Assembly: GCA_002721895.1 (NCBI GenBank)
Contig: PBLV01000037.1
Location: forward strand, 1 to 39,375
Length of the DNA: 39,375 bases
DNA from: Verrucomicrobiales bacterium
GTDB taxonomy: Bacteria; Verrucomicrobiota; Verrucomicrobiae; Limisphaerales; UBA1100
Direction of reading: 5' to 3'
In this document: positions 24,585 to 32,785 of the stretch, in pieces
Layout: every line of letters begins with the position of its first letter
How positions within the stretch are numbered: the stretch's first letter is position 1
The notes under the pieces: generated by a model
Databases searched by the model: none
The model's input: the letters and a program-made list of their open reading frames with translations, nothing else
Told to the model about the DNA's origin: nothing
Translations under genes and position numbers: made by a program

Positions 24585-25568
24585 TTAATGCCCGGCGTCC
24601 ACCCGGCTGTCGAACTCCAACTCCACCCGGTCCACCGCCACCCGCCGCGCCCGGCCTTTCCGGATTGTGGAAGCAGCCGGCTCCTGTCCGTCCAAATAAA
24701 AACCCAAAGCCATGGCCACCTCGTTATAGCCAAAGGCCGCGCGCATTGCCGTGGTGCTGGAAAATCTCGGATTTATTTCCAACAGCCACGTCCTCGCCCC
24801 GTCTTTGCGAAACTGATAATTGGTTGGCCCAACCGGCTGCAAACATCTCCCCAGCGCGACGGCTGCCCTAGCAACGTCATCATCATCCACCACCTCGGCA
24901 AATCGGGTGTGACCCGAGGTCGACAGCTCACGCCGGAAAATCAGCGGCGCCATGGATCGCCCATCACCCAAGCCGAACATCCCAACCGTGAACTCGCAAT
25001 CATCCCTGCCCACGATTCGCTGAATCATATTGAATCCATCCGCGTGACGCACCAAATCCCCCGCATTTTCCAATCGCACTATCCCTCGCGAACCGGAGCC
25101 ACATCTCGGCTTTAAAAGAAACGGCGGTGGCCCCAGCAGTTCCACACATTCCTCCCAGTCTTTTTCGCAGACCGTTGGGATCGCCCATTCTCCAGCAGCC
25201 GCAATCTGCAGCCACTTATCCCGCGCCAAGTCGATCAATTCCCGCGAATTCAAGCCCAGCCGGGTTGCGGTCAATTCTCCGCGATGAGCGTCCAAATAAA
25301 ATACATCCTCATCAATCCCCGGCAAAACAAGATCTGCCTCATCTGCAAGCCCGCGCCAAAAATCAAGATAAGCCTCACTTTCCTCCGGCACCCGCGGCTT
25401 AGGATAAAACTCATCGCAGGCATCGCGCCCGACACAACCCGGATTACGATCCACTCCCAAGACCTTCACCGGCCGGCCACTCGTCCGCAGTCCCTCAACA
25501 ATCCCACACCCGATGACAGCCCCCACACCCGTCACCATCACAGCGATCTCTTTTCGCTCCACGCTCAT
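24585..25568 (-). CDS. ATP-grasp ligase (carbamoyl-phosphate-synthase-like)
   Basis: 327 residues. The ATP-grasp fold shows as a Gly-rich N-terminal MVTGVGAVIGCGI, Lys153 in FLLKPRCGSGSRGI, and the magnesium-binding LLEINPRFSSTT (262-273). Such enzymes couple ATP hydrolysis to forming an amide or thioester bond via an acyl-phosphate. In surface-polysaccharide operons they may attach an amino acid or acyl group to an aminosugar, which fits the adjacent aminotransferase, but the substrate is unknown. The start overlaps the upstream epimerase gene (ATGA). Confidence 0.85.
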   Translation of the reverse strand: MSVERKEIAVMVTGVGAVIGCGIVEGLRTSGRPVKVLGVDRNPGCVGRDACDEFYPKPRVPEESEAYLDFWRGLADEADLVLPGIDEDVFYLDAHRGELTATRLGLNSRELIDLARDKWLQIAAAGEWAIPTVCEKDWEECVELLGPPPFLLKPRCGSGSRGIVRLENAGDLVRHADGFNMIQRIVGRDDCEFTVGMFGLGDGRSMAPLIFRRELSTSGHTRFAEVVDDDDVARAAVALGRCLQPVGPTNYQFRKDGARTWLLEINPRFSSTTAMRAAFGYNEVAMALGFYLDGQEPAASTIRKGRARRVAVDRVELEFDSRVDAGH

Positions 25569-26437
25569 GTCACATCCAGCGGACCAAACGCACTCTCTGT
25601 GCCAGCATCACGAATCCGCGCCAGCCCTTCCCTCAGGGATATGGCGGGGGAAATTTCCAAGGCCTGAAACATCCCGGCATCTTTCGGATAGTTCACCCGC
25701 CGAAATGGTTTCTTGACGTCGCTGATCCGTGCTGTTCCGCCTCTTCCGAAGATGCCAAATGCCAACTCCGCAAGCTCCCCCATGTTTATTAACTCTTGAT
25801 GAACCACCGGACATACGCCAGATGTACCTCTTTGTCCTGCCGTCAACATCAGCCGTGCCGCATCCTCTACATGAAGGAAATTCCGCGGCCCTTCCGAAGC
25901 CGGGAGATTTAAATCCAGCCCGGCCCCCGCGTACGCCACCACCCGTCCAAACCAAGCCTGATGTTTTACAGAACGGCCGTTTGTATCAAACAACTGCGGA
26001 AACCGAAGGGCACAAAACCTCCCTCCTCTGCGCATCATTCCCCACTTCAACAATGACTCCCCCTGCGCCTTCGAAAATCCATAACTTGTCATGCCTCCCG
26101 GCTCAAATTTTTCACAGGAGGAAAGGGTGCCCGCGCCAACCACCGAACGGCAATTCAACCGGTCCGCCAATTCCAAAACATGCAAACACCCGGCTGCGTT
26201 AATCTCAAAATTTGCCCGCACGCCTTCGGGACTGTCGTCACCAAACCCAGCCGCGCAGTGAAACAGCACATCCGCCACACTCTCCACCGCCTCCTTCAAT
26301 CCATGACGCAAATCCAGATTAATCTCCGCGTCAGTATCCCTGCCCACGCGAATCACGGTTACGCCCGACTCGATCAGGATCGCGCACAGTTGTTCCCCAA
26401 GCATCGAGCCCGCCCCGGTCACCGCGACCACTTTCAC
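25565..26437 (-). CDS. NAD-dependent epimerase/dehydratase (SDR), candidate 4-ketoreductase
   Basis: 290 residues from a GTG at 26437, chosen because GTGA makes a 4-nt overlap with the upstream methyltransferase, matching the rest of the operon; a start at 26470 would overlap by 37 nt. The Rossmann motif is TGAGSMLG (7-14) and the catalytic YGFSK is at 119-123. It is an extended short-chain dehydrogenase. It could be the 4-ketoreductase or epimerase that finishes the CDP-sugar after C-methylation; this is an inference from position. Confidence 0.86.
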   Translation of the reverse strand: MKVVAVTGAGSMLGEQLCAILIESGVTVIRVGRDTDAEINLDLRHGLKEAVESVADVLFHCAAGFGDDSPEGVRANFEINAAGCLHVLELADRLNCRSVVGAGTLSSCEKFEPGGMTSYGFSKAQGESLLKWGMMRRGGRFCALRFPQLFDTNGRSVKHQAWFGRVVAYAGAGLDLNLPASEGPRNFLHVEDAARLMLTAGQRGTSGVCPVVHQELINMGELAELAFGIFGRGGTARISDVKKPFRRVNYPKDAGMFQALEISPAISLREGLARIRDAGTESAFGPLDVT

Positions 26438-27153
26438 GCAGCCTCTGCCTCCAGCAACAAAGCCACGCACAAATCCGGAAAATCCACCCCAACCTCCATC
26501 ATCGCCCTCAAATTCTCCTTGAAATCAGGCAGTGTCTTCAAAACCGGAAGCGGGAGAGGTTTGAGATACAATCCCTCCTCATGCGTCACCTTCCAACCGT
26601 GGTTTTCAACATCTGCCCGCAAGGTGTCACGGCAATACTGGCGCTGGTGTCCCAAGGCCCTGTCGTTTTCGTTCAAGCTGTATATGTCGTCAATCTTGCC
26701 CAATTCCAAACCCATCCGGCGGTTGAGAGACTTGGCATTGGGCACAGCAATATACAAGCGGCCACCGGGAAGCAAAAGCGCGCGATAACGGTCAAGAATC
26801 AGTCCCGGATCATCCACATGCTCGAGAATAAATCCCATGATAATCACGTCAAACCGGTCACCAGTCTCAAAGGTCTCGAACCACCCTTCCACAATTTCGC
26901 CGCTGAAATCCGGGTGAGAATCCCTGAAGCGCCGAATCATGACTGGGGATCCCTCAACCATCATGTGACGGTCACATGCCTCATTGAAAATTGAAGCCGT
27001 GTAGCCATGCCCGATCCCCAATTCCAAGAGTTGCGCGCAGTGCCCAAACCGGCCCACCACCCGCTTGGGATACCAATGCATTAGGAGATCATTCTCAATG
27101 GCCACCGGGGAATCGGGAGAATATTCGGATGTAAACGCGTCCAGCTTGTTCAC
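26434..27153 (-). CDS. Class I SAM-dependent methyltransferase
   Basis: 239 residues. Motif I is LLELGIGHG (42-50), and FDVIIMGFILEHVDDPGLIL followed by LLLPGGRLYIAVPNA are motifs II-III of the small-molecule methyltransferase group. Likely to methylate a sugar or the growing glycan. It overlaps the glycosyltransferase gene by 4 nt (ATGA) and the epimerase gene by 4 nt (GTGA). The target atom cannot be read. Confidence 0.88.
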   Translation of the reverse strand: MNKLDAFTSEYSPDSPVAIENDLLMHWYPKRVVGRFGHCAQLLELGIGHGYTASIFNEACDRHMMVEGSPVMIRRFRDSHPDFSGEIVEGWFETFETGDRFDVIIMGFILEHVDDPGLILDRYRALLLPGGRLYIAVPNAKSLNRRMGLELGKIDDIYSLNENDRALGHQRQYCRDTLRADVENHGWKVTHEEGLYLKPLPLPVLKTLPDFKENLRAMMEVGVDFPDLCVALLLEAEAA

Positions 27154-28121
27154 GGCCTTCGGAAATGACCCTGCCCAAGAACCCTCCGCAGGGCAACCGC
27201 CAAGTTACCCAAGCACCATGCGGGCAGGCCGGTGATTGCGCGAGTCGTTCGCAATGCCTCCGCACGGCGAACTGAATCCAAATCCTCAATGCCACCCAAC
27301 AAAATCCGCGCCGCGGCAGCGACAAAACATCGCCGACGAAAATTCGCCATCCAACCCGATTTGCCGCGAATTTCATCCACCCGGGAAGTGGCTCTCCAGT
27401 AGTCCTGGATCAACTCCGCCGGACGCTCGCGGTTACGCGTGGTCGTAGTGGCCCCATGGCGACGATATTGGCAAAGTGCCTCGGGCACCTCAAAGAACCG
27501 TTTGTAATCACGGGTACACTCGGAAAAAAACACCGCATCCGCGCACTGAATAAACTCCAGCCGCAACCCAGCCGGCAGCGGGCGTCGATCCGTCTTCATC
27601 AACACCGCCGGCGTGCATATAGTTCGCAACACCGCCTGAGCCGCCAAGAAATCCTCCATGGGAATTTCCCGTACCGGCGCGCCCGATTCAATCCGAAACG
27701 AATTCGCCAAGTCCCCTTCCTCCAAAAGACGCCCCTCCTCATCGATCACCTCAAACGCAGAATACGACAGTGCATTTCCCTCCACCCCAACCAGGGGTTC
27801 AAGAACACGTTCCACAAAAGTCGGTTTCACCAAGTCGTCCGCCGTCATCATGTGCAGAACATCCGTTTCCGACGCAAACTCCATCCCCAAGTTGAAACTA
27901 AGACCACTGTGCAGATGCTCTGCCGTCCGGCGATATTCCACCCCCTCCCCGGCAAACCCCTTCGCAATCTCTGCCGTGTCATCCGTCGAGCAATTATCCT
28001 GAACGATTAATCGGTCCGGCCGCCGTGTCTGCCCCAGCAAAGATCGCAGTGTCGCCTCAATAAAGGGTCCACCGTTGTAAACAGGAACCACCGTAGTGAC
28101 ATGAAACGATTCCCCAATCAA
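27150..28121 (-). CDS. GT2-family glycosyltransferase
   Basis: 323 residues from a TTG at 28121; a run AAGGGGG about 5-8 nt upstream is a good ribosome-binding site, and the family's N-terminus (VTTVVPVYNGGPFIEATLRSLLGQT) begins just after. A longer reading would run well into the WbqC-like gene. The metal-binding acidic pair is in MMTADDLVKP. GT2 enzymes transfer sugars from nucleotide donors, inverting the anomeric centre. It probably adds one sugar of the repeat unit. It is followed by a methyltransferase with an ATGA overlap. Confidence 0.88.
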   Translation of the reverse strand: MIGESFHVTTVVPVYNGGPFIEATLRSLLGQTRRPDRLIVQDNCSTDDTAEIAKGFAGEGVEYRRTAEHLHSGLSFNLGMEFASETDVLHMMTADDLVKPTFVERVLEPLVGVEGNALSYSAFEVIDEEGRLLEEGDLANSFRIESGAPVREIPMEDFLAAQAVLRTICTPAVLMKTDRRPLPAGLRLEFIQCADAVFFSECTRDYKRFFEVPEALCQYRRHGATTTTRNRERPAELIQDYWRATSRVDEIRGKSGWMANFRRRCFVAAAARILLGGIEDLDSVRRAEALRTTRAITGLPAWCLGNLAVALRRVLGQGHFRRP

Positions 28122-28123
28122 AA

Positions 28124-28843
28124 CTACCCCCTTTCCCACCTCAGGAATTCCCTCCAAGGAACCGTGCCAGACACAATAAACTCTCTTCCCGCGGGCCCAC
28201 AATTTGCCACCAAATCAAGGCCCGTGACATATGGCGTAAACTCCCCATGCAACTGCGGATATTCCCGCTTTTCATAATCCATGTATTCCACTCTCACCCC
28301 AGCCGCCTCAAACGCCTCATGATCCAGATAATTCTTGGCGCCATGACCTGTCACATAACGCTCCCCGTCCACCTTCTGGCAAAGCTTCAACACCCGTTCA
28401 GATCCGCCACCATTCACGCCAAGATCCGAAGATCGCATATCCTTTGGCATCATCCCAAAATAACCAGCCATATCGATCATGCTTGCAGTTCCCAAGCCCG
28501 ACAGCGATTCGTGTGTCAAACTGAGCACCGACTCCGCCAAATCTAACATTTCCCCCATGAAAGGTGCTGCCGCGTATGCCTGCTGAAGCGTAGCCAAATG
28601 CTTGCGCCGCCAACTACCAGACGCTGGCTGAACCTCATTGAGTTTATTCTTCATTGGGTGATCGGCCCTCGGAATAGTCAGCCACTGAACGCCTTGCGAA
28701 GTCTTCACCTGCACACGATTAAAAAAACTCCCCTTTGAAAAATCTGCATCATCCAAACAAATAAACACATCGGCCAACGCCATCTGCTCCAGCATGCCGA
28801 CCCATGGGAAGTACATGGGTTGCGATATAACCACGGTTTTCAT
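28124..28843 (-). CDS. WbqC-like family protein
   Basis: 239 residues. The N-terminus VVISQPMYFPWVGMLEQMALADVFI and the later RVQVKTSQGVQWLTIP are diagnostic of the WbqC family (Pfam WbqC-like). These proteins occur in O-antigen and capsule clusters, often beside amino-sugar or acyl-modified sugar genes; the reaction is not well established. It lies 9 nt after the C-methyltransferase gene and 2 nt before the GT2 start. Cotranscription is likely. Confidence 0.9.
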   Translation of the reverse strand: MKTVVISQPMYFPWVGMLEQMALADVFICLDDADFSKGSFFNRVQVKTSQGVQWLTIPRADHPMKNKLNEVQPASGSWRRKHLATLQQAYAAAPFMGEMLDLAESVLSLTHESLSGLGTASMIDMAGYFGMMPKDMRSSDLGVNGGGSERVLKLCQKVDGERYVTGHGAKNYLDHEAFEAAGVRVEYMDYEKREYPQLHGEFTPYVTGLDLVANCGPAGREFIVSGTVPWREFLRWERG

Positions 28844-28852
28844 TCCACCAGT

Positions 28853-30085
28853 TTAAACAAGTCTCATTTCTGGCAATGGAATCAAGAATCGGCCTCCCAA
28901 TTCACGATACTCCGACTGCTGGGACTGGATTTCGTCTGCAAAGTTCCAAGCTAACAATAATACAACATCCGGGCGTTTTTCCCGCAATGCACCCGGCTCC
29001 TTAATGGGCACACGCACCCCTGGCATTAGTCTTCCCTGTTTGTGTGGACTTCGGTCTGCCACAAAATCAATCTGTCTAGAATCCAGTCCGCAATAATTCA
29101 TCAGGACCGCCCCTTTCGCCGCCGCTCCATAGGCTGCCAATCGCTTCCCTTCCCCTCGCAACGATTCCACAAACTCTCGTAATTTCTTTCGGGTGTTCTG
29201 TGCACACTTGGCAAACCCATCATAAAATGCGGTTGTTCCCACACCTATTTCCTCCTCATGCTCGCGCAGGATAGACACCGAATCATCCGCCGGGCAACCC
29301 TTGTGCCGGACAAATATCCGCAGTGATCCCCCATGCACTGACAGTTCCTCCACTTTGACAACCCGCAAGCCATGCCGCTCGAACAAGGGTTCCAGTGCAG
29401 TAAGCGTGAAGTAAAAAACATGCTCATGATACACCGTGTCAAATTCCCCATAGGAAATCATTTTCGCCGCATGTGGAAATTCGAGGATTGCTGTCCCCGC
29501 ATCACCCAATAAAACCCTCAAGGCTTCCCCAAAATCGTTGGGGTCAGGCACATGTGCAAACACATTGCAGGCGACGATCAAATCGGCCCGCTTCTCCTTG
29601 GCTAAATCACGTGCCAAGGCTGTGTTGAAAAAGTCCACCCTCGTCTCCACCCCTTTCTCCCTGGCCACTTGCGCCACGTTGCCCGCCGGTTCAATTCCCA
29701 AATGCGGTATCTCCGCCGCGGCAAAATGTCTGAGCAGATATCCATCATTGCTGGCGACTTCCACCACCCAGCTTTCCGCGCCAAGGCTGAATTCGTCCAT
29801 ATAGCGACGCGCACTTTCCTCTGCGTGCTTCAGCCATAAATCCGAATAGGAGGAAAAGTACACATACTCGCTGAAAAGATTCACCGGAGGGACAACATCC
29901 AAAATCTGCAACAACCAGCAATCCGTACACACTGCAAGCCGAAGAGGAAAGGACGGCTCCGGGTATTCCAAATCCTCCGGCCTTGGCAGGTTATTGGCCA
30001 ATGGCTGTCTGCCAAGATCCAGAACCAAGCATCCCGCATTTGAACAACACGATCGGCAATGAAATTTGTCCAAAACGACACTCAT
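28853..30085 (-). CDS. Sugar C-methyltransferase (TylC3/TcaB9-like)
   Basis: 410 residues with the three-part layout of NDP-sugar C-methyltransferases: N-terminal zinc domain with cysteines 10, 13, 53 and 56, central SAM domain (EVASNDGYL, about 109-117), and C-terminal domain (AYGAAAKGAVLMNYCGL). The YHEH motif at 219-222 corresponds to the active-site block of TcaB9/TylC3-type 3-C-methyltransferases, which act on 4-keto-6-deoxy sugar nucleotides. Here the partner dehydratase is CDP-specific, so the likely product is a 3-C-methyl CDP-deoxyhexose. TAATG overlap couples it to the 3,5-epimerase gene. Confidence 0.9.
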   Translation of the reverse strand: MSVVLDKFHCRSCCSNAGCLVLDLGRQPLANNLPRPEDLEYPEPSFPLRLAVCTDCWLLQILDVVPPVNLFSEYVYFSSYSDLWLKHAEESARRYMDEFSLGAESWVVEVASNDGYLLRHFAAAEIPHLGIEPAGNVAQVAREKGVETRVDFFNTALARDLAKEKRADLIVACNVFAHVPDPNDFGEALRVLLGDAGTAILEFPHAAKMISYGEFDTVYHEHVFYFTLTALEPLFERHGLRVVKVEELSVHGGSLRIFVRHKGCPADDSVSILREHEEEIGVGTTAFYDGFAKCAQNTRKKLREFVESLRGEGKRLAAYGAAAKGAVLMNYCGLDSRQIDFVADRSPHKQGRLMPGVRVPIKEPGALREKRPDVVLLLAWNFADEIQSQQSEYRELGGRFLIPLPEMRLV

Positions 30086-30639
30086 TAAAATGGACTGGAA
30101 AACTCACTCCACTTTGGCATGGCAGCGTCCTTTTCCGAAAGCCTGGGTGAATCCATCGGCCACTTAATCCCTACCTCGGGATCATCCCATCGCAAACCTG
30201 CCGCGTGGTCCGGAGAATAGATTTCATCCATCTTGTACAAGAGTTGGACATCATCTGTAAGTGTGCAGAAACCATGGGCGCACCCCATAGGCACATAGAC
30301 TTGATTCATTTGTGCTGCGCTCAACTGCACCGAGTACCACCTGCCAAAAGTAGCCGAACTCCTTCGCAAATCCACGATCACATCAAACACGATTCCGCAA
30401 ACGGCTCGGATGAGCTTCGTTTCAGCAAAAGGCGGGGTTTGGTAGTGCAGACCGCGCACAGTCCCACATGTCCGCGTCCATGACAGGCTCTCCTGCACCC
30501 ACTCATTAGTCAATCCGTGGTCGCAAAACCAATCAGCATCATAGATGCGAGCGAAGCTGCCTCGCTCATCGAAATGCGGAACGGGGACAATTTCAAACGC
30601 ACCATCGATCGGCAGGGGTTTCAATTCCATGGCACTCAT
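30085..30639 (-). CDS. RmlC-like NDP-4-keto-6-deoxyhexose 3,5-epimerase
   Basis: 184 residues from the ATG at 30639, chosen because ATGA overlaps the rfbG stop; an earlier start at 30678 would overlap by 43 nt. The cupin motif RGLHYQ (catalytic His65), Lys75, FDVIVDLRRSSATFG and VPMGCAHGF are RmlC hallmarks. Classic RmlC acts on dTDP-4-keto-6-deoxyglucose; here the CDP-glucose dehydratase directly upstream implies a CDP substrate, perhaps epimerised at C3 or C5 only. It is followed by the C-methyltransferase gene (TAATG). Confidence 0.9.
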   Translation of the reverse strand: MSAMELKPLPIDGAFEIVPVPHFDERGSFARIYDADWFCDHGLTNEWVQESLSWTRTCGTVRGLHYQTPPFAETKLIRAVCGIVFDVIVDLRRSSATFGRWYSVQLSAAQMNQVYVPMGCAHGFCTLTDDVQLLYKMDEIYSPDHAAGLRWDDPEVGIKWPMDSPRLSEKDAAMPKWSEFSSPF

Positions 30640-31712
30640 TTTGTCCAAGGATTGCCCGCCATTTCGGCCCCGTCGCAATAAAGTCTAATTTGCTCCTGGG
30701 AAAAAGCCCGCACATCCTCTGCGTGGTCTTGGTGCCGGGAACGATACCAGACAGCCGTTTGTTCCACTGCGGTTTTCCACGTCCAAGTTGGCCTCCATCC
30801 CAGTTCTTTTTTTGCGAGGGCGATGGATAACGTCAATCGCGCTGCTTCCGGTGGTGGATTATTCTCCGCCATGTTTTCCCACTCGCCTGGCCAGTGTTTC
30901 AAAAACTCATCCATTAATTGCTGCACGGATTGGATCGAGTCTGGCTCAGGCCCAAAATTATAAGCCGGTGAAGCTGTCTCCATCCGGCTCCCCAGCCACA
31001 GATATCCTGACAGGCAATCCAACACATGTTGCCAAGGCCGCACGGCTTCTGGATTGCGCACCGGCACGGGCTGACCTCTCTGCAGAGCTCGTACCGCATC
31101 CGGCACAATCCGGTCAGGCGCATAGTCCCCGCCTCCAATCACGTTGCCAGCCCGAGCCGTGGCAACCAGAGCCAATTTTTCATTCCTGTTGAAGAAAGAC
31201 CGACGCCAACTGTGCGCCACCAGTTCCGCCGCCGCTTTACTTGATGAGTATACATCCGCGCCACCCAGTGCATCTTCCTCGGAATGCTGCCGATCACTTT
31301 CATTGGCGTAGCACTTGTCGCTGGTGACCACCAGCACGGGGGTCTTCAAGTCCAACCGGCGTACCGACTCCAGCACATACGCGGTGCCCATCACATTTGT
31401 TGCCATCGTCTCCAGTGGCTCCTCGTAGGAGTGTCGGACCAACGGTTGAGCAGCCAGATGAAAAACGAAGTCAGGTTTAACCTTTCGTATCACCGCCTTC
31501 ACATCCTCAAAATTCCGAATATTACAGTGGGCTTCGGACGCGAATGTGCCTGGGGCGATGATCTCGTGCAGGCTTGGTTCCGTGGGCGGCTCCAGCCCAA
31601 CTCCGTGGACTATCGCCCCGAGTTCTTGCAACCACAGTGACAACCACCCACCCTTGAACCCCGTGTGCCCGGTCACCAGCACGCGGCGGTTCCTGTAGTA
31701 ATCCCCAAACAT
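30636..31712 (-). CDS. rfbG: CDP-glucose 4,6-dehydratase
   Basis: 358 residues, the typical length. The NAD-binding motif GHTGFKGG (15-22), VVTSDKCYAN (128-137) and catalytic YSSSK (155-159) match RfbG more than the dTDP-glucose dehydratase RmlB. It converts CDP-glucose to CDP-4-keto-6-deoxyglucose, the branch-point intermediate for CDP-deoxyhexoses. It lies 3 nt after rfbF and overlaps the epimerase gene by 4 nt. The E1 dehydrase (RfbH) that leads to 3,6-dideoxyhexoses is not present here. Confidence 0.94.
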   Translation of the reverse strand: MFGDYYRNRRVLVTGHTGFKGGWLSLWLQELGAIVHGVGLEPPTEPSLHEIIAPGTFASEAHCNIRNFEDVKAVIRKVKPDFVFHLAAQPLVRHSYEEPLETMATNVMGTAYVLESVRRLDLKTPVLVVTSDKCYANESDRQHSEEDALGGADVYSSSKAAAELVAHSWRRSFFNRNEKLALVATARAGNVIGGGDYAPDRIVPDAVRALQRGQPVPVRNPEAVRPWQHVLDCLSGYLWLGSRMETASPAYNFGPEPDSIQSVQQLMDEFLKHWPGEWENMAENNPPPEAARLTLSIALAKKELGWRPTWTWKTAVEQTAVWYRSRHQDHAEDVRAFSQEQIRLYCDGAEMAGNPWTK

Positions 31713-31715
31713 CGC

Positions 31716-32489
31716 CTACCAAGTTTTCCACGGCGCCCTACCGCTCGACCACATGTTCTCCAACAATTGCTGTTCGCGATAGGTGTCCATGCACTGCCAA
31801 AAGTCATCGTGGCAAAACGCCTTCAATTGGCCGGAGGCCGACAGAGCTTTCATCGGCTCTTGTTCCAAAATGCAGTCGTCCCCGGAAAGGTAATTAATGA
31901 TCCCTCGGTTAAACACCATGAAGCCGCCGTTGATATAGGCGTCTTCTTGGTTGGGTTTCTCGCGGAAACCGGTGATCGTAAAATCCTTGAGCGACAGTTC
32001 GCCATAGCGGCCCGCGGGTTTAACCGCTGTGATCGTTGCCAAAGTCCCATGCTGTTGGTGAAACTCAATCGAGGCGTTGATGTCAACGTCTGACAAACCA
32101 TCACCGTATGTAAACAGGAAGGTTTCATCCGGGACGTGTTTCATGGCTCTCCGCAGACGTCCACCCGTCTGGGTTTCCTGGCCAGTATCGAGCAAGGTCA
32201 CAGTCCAGTCCTCGATGCCTTCGTTGTCGTGAAAATCAATCTTGGACTGTGGCCCCATTTGCAGCGTGACATCGTGGGTATGCCAAAGGAAATTGCGGAA
32301 GTAATCCTTGATGACTTCTCCCTTGTAGCCGAGACACAGGATGAAGTCCTTGTGCCCATGGCTCGCATAGTGCTTCATGATGTGCCACAGGATGGGCTGC
32401 GGCCCCACAGACACCATGGGCTTGGGGCGGAATTCCGTTTCCTCCCGCAGACGCGTGCCCAAGCCGCCGCATAGAATCACCACCTTCAT
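31716..32489 (-). CDS. rfbF: Glucose-1-phosphate cytidylyltransferase
   Basis: 257 residues from the ATG at 32489 (MKVVILCGGLGTRL). The nucleotide-binding signature GGLGTRLREETEFRPKPM (8-25) is exactly that of RfbF, including Lys23. It makes CDP-glucose from CTP and glucose-1-phosphate, the first step of the CDP-sugar branch. It leads the operon and has its own promoter candidate. The upstream in-frame TTG at 32528 would overlap the -35 box and is disfavoured. Confidence 0.94.
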   Translation of the reverse strand: MKVVILCGGLGTRLREETEFRPKPMVSVGPQPILWHIMKHYASHGHKDFILCLGYKGEVIKDYFRNFLWHTHDVTLQMGPQSKIDFHDNEGIEDWTVTLLDTGQETQTGGRLRRAMKHVPDETFLFTYGDGLSDVDINASIEFHQQHGTLATITAVKPAGRYGELSLKDFTITGFREKPNQEDAYINGGFMVFNRGIINYLSGDDCILEQEPMKALSASGQLKAFCHDDFWQCMDTYREQQLLENMWSSGRAPWKTW

Positions 32490-32499
32490 CTGCCGCCGC

Positions 32500-32528
32500 A
32501 CCGTACGCCAGTGGAGGCAAGGGTTCAA
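32500..32528 (-). promoter_or_regulatory. Promoter candidate for the CDP-sugar operon
   Basis: Minus strand TTGAAC (32528-32523), 17-nt spacer, TACGGT (32505-32500), then 10 nt to the rfbF ATG. A single promoter here could drive ten or more downstream genes. Confidence 0.4.
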
Positions 32529-32551
32529 TGTAAACAGGATCCGCTTTTGGA

Positions 32552-32579
32552 TTGATCCGGCGAGAACGGATGCTACGTT
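32552..32579 (+). promoter_or_regulatory. Promoter candidate ending 6 nt before the small lipoprotein
   Basis: TTGATC (32552-32557), 16-nt spacer, TACGTT (32574-32579), then 6 nt to the ATG at 32586. It lies back to back with the rfbF promoter candidate. Confidence 0.4.
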
Positions 32580-32585
32580 CGCCGC

Positions 32586-32735
32586 ATGAAAGCCTTCCGC
32601 CTGATTCTCCTCTTGGCCACGGTAGCCGTGTTTGGCTCAGGATGCTGGTCCACCAAACGGTTTTTCCACGAGTTAAGATGGTCCGGCCAGCAGGAGCCCG
32701 TTCCTCAGGAACCGGGAGAAGTTACTCCCGGCTGA
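32586..32735 (+). CDS. Very small secreted lipoprotein, 49 residues
   Basis: An ATG at 32586 opens a 49-codon frame: MKAFRLILLLATVAVFGSGC, followed by a short tail ending EVTPG and TGA. A basic N-terminus, a strong hydrophobic stretch and GSGC form a lipobox-like site (the -3 residue is Gly rather than the usual Leu), so Cys20 may be lipidated, leaving a mature 30-residue peptide with a Gln/Glu/Pro-rich end. It has its own promoter candidate and no partner gene in frame. The function is unknown; small entericidin-like lipoproteins have this plan. Confidence 0.6.
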   Translation: MKAFRLILLLATVAVFGSGCWSTKRFFHELRWSGQQEPVPQEPGEVTPG

Positions 32736-32745
32736 GCCTTCACGC

Positions 32746-32774
32746 TTGCTCCCCTCCCGCCCTGTTGGCACATT
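32746..32774 (+). promoter_or_regulatory. Promoter candidate for the methyltransferase at 32786
   Basis: TTGCTC (32746-32751), 17-nt spacer, CACATT (32769-32774), then 11 nt to the GTG at 32786. Confidence 0.35.
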
Positions 32775-32785
32775 GATGGCCGGGG

